Origin: Salinisphaera sp. G21_0
GTDB taxonomy: Bacteria > Pseudomonadota > Gammaproteobacteria > Pseudomonadales > Endozoicomonadaceae
Direction of reading: 5' to 3'
Length of the DNA: 64,000 nucleotides
Assembly (NCBI RefSeq): GCF_017744115.1
Contig: NZ_JAGHQW010000003.1
Coordinates: 124,001-188,000 of the forward strand
Below are positions 8,172-15,864 of this stretch, piece after piece. The translations under genes and the position numbers were made by a program. How positions within the stretch are numbered: the first letter of the stretch is position 1; each line of letters begins with the position of its first letter. The notes below the pieces were generated by a model. The model worked only from the letters and a program-made list of their open reading frames with translations. It made no database searches and had not been told where the DNA came from.

Positions 8172-10325
8172 ATGCAACCAACAGCAGCAAGCAATGCTCC
8201 TGCGGGCAGATTAGAAGACAGTGGGCAGCAGGTACTTGAGGGGCTGAAAAATCTGCATGGAGCAGCGGCGGCCTTTAACAAACTCATCGCGCAAGCCCCT
8301 GAAATGCATCAGGAAAGATCGCTGAAATGGTTGAAACAATATCTACCACCTGAATGTTTCCTAACTGCTGTCAATGAACGCAAGGTTGCCGGGCTGCATA
8401 TTTCCATGAGGCAGCGGTCATCAGAAGATGGTTTGTCCGGTGTAATGCAACAGCATCAACAGTTACAGGATGTTGCGGTCAATAACAGGCAGCCGGACAC
8501 AATTGACCCAATGGTGGAAGATATCTTCCACTGCCAGACAGATTACCTGCGATTAGAAGCTAAGTTGATCGTGGATTACAGTGTTTTTGATGCCAGTTTC
8601 AGCCCAGCGAATGAGTACCTGGTTATCCATGGCTGCTCCAGGGACGGTCATCGCCTTGGTATCTGGCGACCGGGAACGGATGGCAAATGGCTGGATGAAC
8701 ACAATTGGAAGTCCCTGGCTCCTGATGCTGTCATGCGTTACCAGCTCAACAATCCGGGACTCACAATCCTGAGTGACAACCACGATGGCAGTGTCCTGGT
8801 GAGTAAGAGTAAAGATATTGATCCTGGTCAGGAGGAGGTGGCGCTTGAGCACACCCCCGGAAATGAAGAAAGCCCTAAAGAGATGGCAGGCTTCCGCCCT
8901 TTGCAGGACAAGATCATAACCAGGGATGTTCAAACCGGTAAAATCAGTGTATGGGGGGAGGATATCAATGGCCGTTGGACCCCTCTGACCCAGAATAAAG
9001 AGATCCGTCACTGGCCGATGAAGGATTCTGTTCAAATGTGCTTCGGGGCCAGGAGCAACTGTTTACTGACGTGCGAGGGCAGAACAGCGACCTTTTGGAG
9101 CTGTAATGATGAGAGCAAGTGTCTGGAGGAAATAAAGACCATTGAGTGCAACAGCAAGATTTCAAGCGTCCAGTTCAGTGATGATGAGCGGCATGCCCTG
9201 ATCTTGACCGAGTGTAACGAGGTAGTCTTTGTGGGATGCGATGCTGATGGCAATTGGTTGCAGATTGGGGAAATCAGTCATCATGAAGGTAGGTTAAATC
9301 ACCTCAACGAACATGAGGGAAGCGTAGTTTATGCGTCCATTAATGCCACCGGCCAACACACGTTGACTCTTGATAAAGATCGTAAAGCCTTGATTTCTGG
9401 CTACGATGATGACGGTGCCTGGGTAGTAAAAACTGAGATGCAGGATTGTGCCTACGCTCGATTCAGTCCCTCCGGGCGTAAGTTACGGGCAAGTCTTTAT
9501 AAACCAGAGGGCAGCAACAGCGAAACCATCTATAGTCCGACCAATGTCAACTATAAAGTCTTCGACTGCAGCAGGCTGAAAGCTCAAACCCTTGAGCACG
9601 CAGGCAGTAGCGATATCATCTTCAGCCCCTCAGAGAACCTGCTTTTGAGCTATGGCTTTAGTTCGAATTATGCCTGCATTTGGGGTGATGATGGGGCAGG
9701 TAATCTTGTTGAGAAAGCAAGGGCAGGTAATTATCAGACGGGGATTTCCCGTGCTGCCTTCAACGCTCAGGAGGACAGTGTACTGACCCTTGATTTTGGC
9801 AAGAACGTCAAAATTCAGGGCCTTGACAGTCAGGGAAAACTGCAGGAACAACTGCTGGTGGTTCAACATTCAGATTATATTTTTGATGCCCAGTTTTCCC
9901 ATTCAGGGAGCCTTGCCTATAGCATTAGTTTGGGCACCGCCTGTATTCTGGGGCGTGAAATGAATGGTGAGTGGATCAAGCTGGCGCAGACGAACTCGAC
10001 CCCTGGTGTCTACTGCATCGAAGGAGCCCATTTTAATGGTCCGGAAAACCATTTTCTGACCTATGGCAACAAACTAGACAGGGAGGACCAGCACCAGCCA
10101 GGCCTTGTGCAACTTTGGGGTATCGATGATGACGGCAATTGGGTAGAAAAAGACAAGGTAATACTGGATCATAACGTTGGAATGGTCAAGTTTAGCCCCG
10201 ACGGTGATCATTTATTTATCTACTGCTTCAATGAGCAAAGGGATCCTGCCGATGATTCAAATTTCAGTACTGTTTTAGTCTGGAAGATTCCTGCAACTTC
10301 GGGTCAGGAAACAGCACATACCTGA
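8172..10325 (+). CDS. Large WD40-like beta-propeller repeat protein of unknown role
   Basis: The protein is 717 aa, with no signal peptide or membrane segment visible. The first ~130 residues are helical-looking and Gln-rich. From about residue 135 to the end there are recurring ~50-residue units whose landmarks are FSP or FS (D/N)-rich turns and a closing IWG-x-D-x-DG-x-W-VEK pattern (for example WGIDDDGNWVEKDKV near 650). This is the look of WD40-type propellers, perhaps two propellers of five to seven blades. Such proteins serve as scaffolds; in host-associated bacteria they can be secreted effectors, but nothing here shows export. It lies between csrA and tRNA-Ser, where relatives have no such gene. 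Confidence 0.75.
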   Translation: MQPTAASNAPAGRLEDSGQQVLEGLKNLHGAAAAFNKLIAQAPEMHQERSLKWLKQYLPPECFLTAVNERKVAGLHISMRQRSSEDGLSGVMQQHQQLQDVAVNNRQPDTIDPMVEDIFHCQTDYLRLEAKLIVDYSVFDASFSPANEYLVIHGCSRDGHRLGIWRPGTDGKWLDEHNWKSLAPDAVMRYQLNNPGLTILSDNHDGSVLVSKSKDIDPGQEEVALEHTPGNEESPKEMAGFRPLQDKIITRDVQTGKISVWGEDINGRWTPLTQNKEIRHWPMKDSVQMCFGARSNCLLTCEGRTATFWSCNDESKCLEEIKTIECNSKISSVQFSDDERHALILTECNEVVFVGCDADGNWLQIGEISHHEGRLNHLNEHEGSVVYASINATGQHTLTLDKDRKALISGYDDDGAWVVKTEMQDCAYARFSPSGRKLRASLYKPEGSNSETIYSPTNVNYKVFDCSRLKAQTLEHAGSSDIIFSPSENLLLSYGFSSNYACIWGDDGAGNLVEKARAGNYQTGISRAAFNAQEDSVLTLDFGKNVKIQGLDSQGKLQEQLLVVQHSDYIFDAQFSHSGSLAYSISLGTACILGREMNGEWIKLAQTNSTPGVYCIEGAHFNGPENHFLTYGNKLDREDQHQPGLVQLWGIDDDGNWVEKDKVILDHNVGMVKFSPDGDHLFIYCFNEQRDPADDSNFSTVLVWKIPATSGQETAHT

Positions 10326-10370
10326 GGCTTTGGAAGATGGTTAGAATATTTTCCCTGGTTAAAAAAAGAC

Positions 10371-10398
10371 TTGCTTTTCAAAGTGCTCAGGGTAACAT
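10371..10398 (+). promoter_or_regulatory. Candidate promoter for tRNA-Ser
   Basis: TTGCTT at 10371-10376 and TAACAT at 10393-10398 are separated by 16 bp and would start transcription about 7 bp before the tRNA. The match is moderate. Confidence 0.4.
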
Positions 10399-10411
10399 AG
10401 CCATCGTTCCC

Positions 10412-10504
10412 GGTGAGGTGGCCGAGCGGCTGAAGGCGCTCCCCTGCTAAGGGAGTATACGGTTTGTAGCCGTATCGAGGGTTCGAATCCCTCCCTCACC
10501 GCCA
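10412..10504 (+). tRNA. tRNA-Ser(GCT)
   Basis: A class II tRNA with a 7-bp acceptor stem (GGTGAGG at 10412-10418 with CCTCACC at 10494-10500), a long variable arm and an encoded GCCA 3' end (10501-10504). The anticodon stem CTCCC/GGGAG encloses the loop CTGCTAA, giving anticodon GCT (10446-10448), which reads AGC and AGU serine codons. The T-arm GGTTCGAATCC is canonical. In many gammaproteobacteria this tRNA closely follows csrA and is followed by tRNA-Arg; here a 2.2-kb gene intervenes and no tRNA-Arg is seen downstream. Confidence 0.97.
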
Positions 10505-10780
10505 TATCTACTTTGTTTTTTCTAAAAATTTTTCTATTGCTTCTTTGTTGTCATGGATATTTCCATATTGATTTATGGATTTACTCTAACTGTGACGTTT
10601 AAATGTTTCCTGTTGAATATAACATCTGGCATTGTCATCTTAATGTCGGAGTGGCTGAGGTCTTTCCTTTCTCATGAAGACGTAGCTCGGCATTTGAGTG
10701 CTTGCAGGTTCAAGATATGCCCAGGTATTTCAACCCGGGAAGGTGCTGATCAATTGGGCAATAGCTTTTTGGCAGTTCAG
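10505..10780. other. Intergenic region after tRNA-Ser
   Basis: About 275 bp without a supportable gene. No terminator hairpin with a T-run was found after the tRNA, although T-rich sequence (10515-10535) follows it directly. The next gene lies on the opposite strand. Confidence 0.5.
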
Positions 10781-12694
10781 TTACTTTTCTCTTGACTCGT
10801 TACTTGCAGTTCTGCTTCCTTCTAAGTCACCTTGAATGTATTTCAAGGCAGTTTGGATGTATTCAGGCAGGAAGGCTCTGTCACGCTTTGGTGGTAAACA
10901 ATCTCTACCCATTGCGTTTCTTTCAGACTGTAATATTTCATTAGCTATTTCAAGAACGCTGCTATAAGAAGTGCTTTTCTGCAATGTTGGTTCACCTTTC
11001 GTTCGTCTATATCTATTAATGGAATTCAGCAATTCAAAGTATTCAGATTCTATTTTGTCTTCTTCGCTTTGCTCATACCAGTCGTTGACTAGCCTGGCCA
11101 TCTCCGGGTTGACATCCTCAAGTGGATTGTCTGGCTCATTTGGCTGGTCCATTAAAAGGCCTAATCGCAATATATGCATCGTGGCTTCGGTTATGTTGCC
11201 GTCAATGGCATCTGCGGCAATAATCAATGCTTGTGCGGTGGTAATCCAGGGCAAATCCAGTTTTTGTATACCCAATAGGTTTTCGGTCCCGTGGATTAAT
11301 GACACAATCTCGTCAGACTCCCTGTCAAACTCAGGAGCTTTGCAATTAAAATCAACCTCATTGTCACTGTCATCAGATGCTTTACTTTCCGGTGACGGGG
11401 TGTGTGTTTCTTTACTGGTATTTTTGGTCTGGGTATCAGCGTAATCCGTGCTTTGTAGCAAAGTATTGGAATCTTGTGTTGCTGATTTGTTCGCGGGAGC
11501 ATTCAGGGATGATGAGCCTGGTTGATCAGCGGAATGTGACGAAACCGGAACAGGATAACTGTTTGCCGAGTGCTCAGGCCTTGTTGACTGTCCGGGAGGT
11601 AAAGGTCTGGCGGCACGATTTTGTACATGTGGTGTTGGGAGGTTTTGCGTCATATAGCTTTTCCAGGCTGTGATCTGAGCCATTTGCTGCTGGAAATAAT
11701 CACTACTGGCCGCTGAGTAAGCAAGCTGGGTATTCGGAAAACGTTGCAGTTCGTTTGAGTACATCCAATGGTTCATTTGGTTCGCAGTAAATGAGTTTTG
11801 GTAATTGGCACCATTTGAGTTTGTGGATGAATTGCTGTTGTCAGCCATGGTGTTGAGATAAGGTTTTGTGGGAGTAAACGCACCAAATTTTGCCTGATGA
11901 CTCAAGTCCTGATTTAGCAGACGCTTTCTTGAGGGTGAAAGGAGAGGGTTTGGTATAAAGTTTTCTGATTGTGCGATTGTTGGTGTGAGGGGCTGCTGTC
12001 CGTAGCCCATGATACTGGCATTTGCGCCTGCTCCGAATCCAGGGTACGAAGTGTGAAAGGCTTGATTGCCCTGCGAAAAGTGCCAGAAGGCTGGCTCTTT
12101 CGTGTCTGAAAACCACGTGCCCGGATAAATAGAATGACTGGCATAAATGTTCGCAGGCTGGTAAGTCGTAAAGGATGAGCCGGTCTTGCCCATTTGATTT
12201 TGTGGTGGAACGGATGGTTTGTCACAAATCTCACTCAGGAGGTCAGTAATTTCGTTTTGTGTTTGTAGATCTGTTGTGGGTTTTGCCGGCACCTGGTTAC
12301 ATAGTGCCTTGTCCAGATGGCTGTCAGAGCGAGTAATCTGATGGGCTGCTATGGGCTGGTAGGACTGGCTGGGTGAGGTCAGGGAGGTGTTACTGTATCG
12401 GTTGGTTGCCGGATAGTTCAGGGGCTGCTGATTAAAATATGGCTGGTGTGCATAGTCAGCTTTAACTCTACCGGGCTGTAACGGGTTGCTTGAAGGTTGT
12501 TCTGAATGACAGCAATGCAGATCGGGCTTCAGGCCTTCTGTTCGAATGGTTCTGGTGATTTTAATCCGTTCATGTTGAACGGCTCCGTTTGGATCTGGGC
12601 CATTGGTAGCAGATTGACCATAAGCTGTTTGCTTTGGCGCGGAGCTTGTTGGGTAATAAATACTGCTTGTCTGGTGAGGGAAACCTGGATTCAT
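10781..12694 (-). CDS. Gln/Asn/Pro/Ser-rich, largely disordered protein of unknown function
   Basis: The longest frame begins at a TTG (12706), but the ATG at 12694 (MNPGFPHQTSS) is a more natural start and gives 637 aa. Residues 1 to about 430 are low complexity, rich in Gln, Asn, Pro, Ser, Thr and Tyr, with no membrane segment or signal peptide. About 430-450 is acidic and Ser-rich. The last ~190 residues look folded and helical, with repeated Leu-rich stretches around NLLGIQKLDLPWITTAQALI. I recognise no family. A long disordered N-terminus with a small helical C-terminal domain is seen in some secreted effectors and adhesion proteins, but no export signal proves this. Confidence 0.7.
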   Translation of the reverse strand: MNPGFPHQTSSIYYPTSSAPKQTAYGQSATNGPDPNGAVQHERIKITRTIRTEGLKPDLHCCHSEQPSSNPLQPGRVKADYAHQPYFNQQPLNYPATNRYSNTSLTSPSQSYQPIAAHQITRSDSHLDKALCNQVPAKPTTDLQTQNEITDLLSEICDKPSVPPQNQMGKTGSSFTTYQPANIYASHSIYPGTWFSDTKEPAFWHFSQGNQAFHTSYPGFGAGANASIMGYGQQPLTPTIAQSENFIPNPLLSPSRKRLLNQDLSHQAKFGAFTPTKPYLNTMADNSNSSTNSNGANYQNSFTANQMNHWMYSNELQRFPNTQLAYSAASSDYFQQQMAQITAWKSYMTQNLPTPHVQNRAARPLPPGQSTRPEHSANSYPVPVSSHSADQPGSSSLNAPANKSATQDSNTLLQSTDYADTQTKNTSKETHTPSPESKASDDSDNEVDFNCKAPEFDRESDEIVSLIHGTENLLGIQKLDLPWITTAQALIIAADAIDGNITEATMHILRLGLLMDQPNEPDNPLEDVNPEMARLVNDWYEQSEEDKIESEYFELLNSINRYRRTKGEPTLQKSTSYSSVLEIANEILQSERNAMGRDCLPPKRDRAFLPEYIQTALKYIQGDLEGSRTASNESREK

Positions 12695-13086
12695 AAAGTC
12701 AACCAACTTTTTAATTTAATTTAAATGGTCATAAAGAGACCCATTCATGACTCATAAGTTCAAAATGATAATCTCCCGGCGTTGGAAATAGGAAAGCCCG
12801 GTGCCGTACAACTACTGATCCATAACAAGATGAGCAGGGATGGCCACCTGTTTCGGTGGTCACGAAAGTGAGTATCCAAGACAGAAAAGTCTCGTCAGCT
12901 TCCCAATAAAGGTGGTGAGTAATCAGGCCATTTACGCAGAATTATTCCAAAGATATTCCTGGTGCCCGTCGTTATCGAGTGGATGGTCCTTGACTATATC
13001 GCTTTTATCTTTTCCATTTTCATACTCAATTCTGTAGGCTGTATGTCTCTTATAAAAACGACAAAGTACAGAGATCTCCTGAGTTT
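12695..13086. other. Divergent intergenic region (about 390 bp)
   Basis: This gap separates the leftward disordered-protein gene from the rightward reductase-like gene, so it should hold both promoters. A hairpin at about 12841-12862 (GGCCACC paired with GGTGGTC around TGTTTC) is the only structure noted. No gene is supported. Confidence 0.5.
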
Positions 13087-14328
13087 ATGAATAATCAATT
13101 TGATGTGATTGTATTCGGAGCGACCAGCTTCGTTGGACAACTACTTTGCCAGTACCTGGTTGACAGGTTTAACGACAATGACCAGGAGCGCCTTAACTGG
13201 GCGATAGCAGGGCGCTCTCAAGCCAAACTGGCTAAGTTAAAGCAGAAATTACAACAGCCTGAGCTACCTGTGCTGCTGGCTGACGCTGCTGATGAGACTG
13301 CATTGAAAGCATTGTGCCAGCAAACCCGGGTCATTGTTTCGACAGTGGGGCCTTACGCACTTTACGGCGAATCACTGGTCAAGACTTGTGCAGAAAGTGG
13401 TACTGATTATTGCGACCTGACCGGAGAGGTGCAATGGATCCGACAGATGTTGGACCGGTATGAGGAAACGGCACGAAACAGTGGTGCACGCATTGTCCAT
13501 TGCAGTGGTTTTGACTCAATACCTTCTGATATGGGCGTGTACTTTACCCAGAAAAAAGCCAGGGAAGTGTTGGGTTCATTCTGTTCAGATATCAGCATGC
13601 GGGTGAAAGCCGCCAGGGGTGGTATATCCGGTGGCACGCTGGCCAGTATGACTAACCTCACCCGTGAGGCGGCAAACAACCCGGCATTACGCCGACAGTT
13701 GGCCAACCCTTACCTGCTCTGCCCAGAAAATGAAGGCTTGAAGGCCAGGCAGGAAGTTGTCAAAACACCGACGTATGATTCCGGCTTTGGGGCCTGGTTG
13801 GCACCTTTCATTATGGCTGGCATTAATTCCCGGGTGGTCCTTCGTTCCAATGCATTGGCAGAATACCCTTATGGCAGGGATTTCAGGTACAGCGAAGCCA
13901 TGCTTATGGGGGCTGGTTTCAAGGGTCGTCTGCGGTCCAATGTTGTGGTCGCCGGGCTGGGGCTGTTTATGCTTGCCATGATGATTAAGCCAACCCGCTG
14001 GTTTATGGAGCGATTTGTCTTGCCAAAACCGGGTGAGGGCCCTTCTCCCAAAGTCCAGAAAACCGGGTTTTATGATATTCGCTTTCTGGGCAAAACGGCA
14101 GATGGCCAGGAGATTCGCACCCGTGTTGTCGGCCAGGGCGATCCGGGCTATGGCTCTACCGCCAGAATGCTGGGACAGGTGGCAGCAGGATTGGCCCTGG
14201 ACTTTCACGATAACCGGCAGAAAAGCAGTAAGGCGGGTGGTTTCTGGACAACGTCCACCCTGTTTGGTGACCGGCTTATTGAGCGTCTGGAAAAAGATGC
14301 TGAGGTCAAGTTTGAAGTTGTTGATTAG
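13087..14328 (+). CDS. Saccharopine dehydrogenase-like / trans-acting enoyl reductase family oxidoreductase
   Basis: The 413-aa protein starts with a Rossmann nucleotide-binding fold (VIVFGATSFVGQLLCQYL, with the motif GATSFVG at about residues 11-17), followed by NWAIAGRSQAKL, STVGPYALYGESLV and DYCDLTGEVQWI. These are signatures of the saccharopine dehydrogenase / trans-acting enoyl reductase family. A hydrophobic stretch near 300 (VVVAGLGLFMLAMMI) suggests membrane association, also seen in this family. The substrate cannot be told from sequence; homologues act on lipid or polyketide intermediates. It is convergent with the AraC-type gene, their stops 2 nt apart. Confidence 0.85.
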   Translation: MNNQFDVIVFGATSFVGQLLCQYLVDRFNDNDQERLNWAIAGRSQAKLAKLKQKLQQPELPVLLADAADETALKALCQQTRVIVSTVGPYALYGESLVKTCAESGTDYCDLTGEVQWIRQMLDRYEETARNSGARIVHCSGFDSIPSDMGVYFTQKKAREVLGSFCSDISMRVKAARGGISGGTLASMTNLTREAANNPALRRQLANPYLLCPENEGLKARQEVVKTPTYDSGFGAWLAPFIMAGINSRVVLRSNALAEYPYGRDFRYSEAMLMGAGFKGRLRSNVVVAGLGLFMLAMMIKPTRWFMERFVLPKPGEGPSPKVQKTGFYDIRFLGKTADGQEIRTRVVGQGDPGYGSTARMLGQVAAGLALDFHDNRQKSSKAGGFWTTSTLFGDRLIERLEKDAEVKFEVVD

Positions 14329-14330
14329 AA

Positions 14331-15377
14331 TCAGGAGGCTTTTAGCAACGTTGGTGTGATGCCTGTCCATCGGATGAAGGCCCTGCGAAAGTTACTCGTG
14401 TCACTGAAATTTAACCATTCAGCTACCTGCTCATTGCTGTAGCCCCGGTAGTTGAACAGATAGACAGCCACCTGTTTGCGCACAATATCCTGTAATGCCT
14501 GGAAATGGGTGCGGTGTTTCTTCAGTTTCCTTTTCAACGTGGCCGGACTCATACAGAAGGCTGATGCTGTTTGCTCAAGTGAGGGAGAGTGTCTGACTCC
14601 CCGGAACAGGAAATCAACGACGGCAGCAATGAACAGGCTGCCATTTTGTTCAGATCCAGCCTCACATCGCTGTTTTGCCACTTCATAAGCGGTTGCCTTG
14701 CCATTGGGCCAGGCCTGAAAAAGGCAGTCTTTTGGGATGACAATCGAATCTGCCTGGGCATTAAAGTTTATGTTTTCGCCAAGATGAACATGGAACTGCT
14801 CGATATATTCAGGCGGTGACTGGCTGATGTTGTATTTCCAGACCGGTTTATTACCTGACAGCCAGCGGCTCAATTGGCTGATGGCTGCCATCATGGTTTC
14901 CAGTACAAACCGGTCGTTCTCCTGCAGACCACAGGTGTCAAAGAAACGGATGTGGCAAAACTGGTCATCCATTTGCATATGCATGGCCAGTAACGGAAAG
15001 GTGGTCAGGGAATCGCAACAAAGCATCTTCAGCGCTTGATAAAGATTGCCTGAGCAGAGCAGGGCTTCGGTCAAGTTGCCGTAATTTCCGGGAAACAGCC
15101 GGTGGCCAAATAGAAAACTGATATCATCACCTTTGAGCAGCTTTCTGGTATTGCTGATAAGCTGAAGAAACTGCTCAGGACTGATTATCACATTGCCGGT
15201 AATAATATCCTCGTAAAATAGCCCGGTATGCCGCAGTAACCGATGCTTTTCGACACCCCGACTGCTTGCCAGATCAATCAATACCGCCGGTTGCTGGTGC
15301 GCTTTTATAAATCGACTGTCGTTTTCCAGCCACTGCTTTTGTCGTTGTATCTCCATATTACTGTTGGCTACATCCAT
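14331..15377 (-). CDS. AraC-family transcriptional regulator (OruR/ArgR-like type)
   Basis: The 348-aa protein has an N-terminal effector-binding region of the arabinose_bd type (ASSRGVEKHRLLRHTGL near 40, FLFGHRLFPGNYG near 105). The C-terminal AraC helix-turn-helix pair spans about 255-345 (SLEQTASAFCMSPATLKRKLK and GYSNEQVAEWLNFSDTSNFRRAF). Such regulators normally activate a neighbouring gene in response to a small molecule. Candidates here are the convergent reductase-like gene and the divergent receptor operon at 15865, but the 490-bp gap contains Pho-box-like sites, so the receptor may instead answer to PhoB. Confidence 0.9.
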   Translation of the reverse strand: MDVANSNMEIQRQKQWLENDSRFIKAHQQPAVLIDLASSRGVEKHRLLRHTGLFYEDIITGNVIISPEQFLQLISNTRKLLKGDDISFLFGHRLFPGNYGNLTEALLCSGNLYQALKMLCCDSLTTFPLLAMHMQMDDQFCHIRFFDTCGLQENDRFVLETMMAAISQLSRWLSGNKPVWKYNISQSPPEYIEQFHVHLGENINFNAQADSIVIPKDCLFQAWPNGKATAYEVAKQRCEAGSEQNGSLFIAAVVDFLFRGVRHSPSLEQTASAFCMSPATLKRKLKKHRTHFQALQDIVRKQVAVYLFNYRGYSNEQVAEWLNFSDTSNFRRAFIRWTGITPTLLKAS

Positions 15378-15864
15378 TTTTTACCCGGTCAGGAAAACTG
15401 ATTGATCTGGGCTGTGCCCGGCTCGCAGGTTAGTCCGGTTAAGAGGAGTGATACCTGGTTTTCTGTTCACGGGTTTTTATTGTTATTAAAAGCTGATGAC
15501 AGCAATTACACAGGGCAATTATTAATAATTTGTTACAGATTGATGAAGGTTTGATTGCTCAGGCTTGATATGGATTGCCAGTCAAATCAGCTCAGTAAGA
15601 TAAAGCGAAATAGTGAGAAAAATATTGCAAGAGGATGATGGAATCATTCATCGACCTGTCAGAGCTCAATAAAACTGTCATGGCTCTCTATATTGCCAGT
15701 AGGGTGTGCCAGTCATATCGGCCCAAAAATGGCATTGAACCGTTATCGGAATAGCCTTTATCAAGGGTGTGAAAAACCTCTGTAATAAAACTGTCAATTG
15801 ATCGTCCTAGGGTAAGCCTCCATAAGACTTACAAAAAAACAAATGGAATTTACCGGGGCGATTC
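15378..15864. other. Regulatory gap between araC-type gene and TonB-dependent receptor (487 bp)
   Basis: No gene is present. It contains a perfect 14-bp A/T palindrome (AATTATTAATAATT, about 15517-15530), a lone Pho half-site CTGTCAT at 15675-15681 with TATATT 7 bp later, and a full Pho-box-like repeat at 15780-15797, described separately. Confidence 0.55.
15780..15797 (+). promoter_or_regulatory. Pho box (PhoB-binding site) before the TonB-dependent receptor
   Basis: The sequence is CTGTAAT-AAAA-CTGTCAA: two 7-bp half-sites as direct repeats at an 11-bp period with an A/T spacer, the form of the PhoB consensus CTGTCAT-A(A/T)A(A/T)-CTGTCA(C/T). Ten bp downstream lies TAGGGT (15808-15813) in the position of the -10 element, the geometry of PhoB-activated promoters. 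It is 68 bp before the receptor start. Confidence 0.72.

Noticed and set aside
10643-10735. Possible second serine tRNA or tRNA fragment (GGAGTGGCTGAGG)
   Set aside because: The D-arm-like string is not followed by a pairing acceptor stem, a proper anticodon arm or a T-arm, so it is not a tRNA.
10553-10795. 80-codon frame after tRNA-Ser
   Set aside because: It is hydrophobic at first and then random-looking, has no ribosome site and overlaps the end of the opposite-strand gene.
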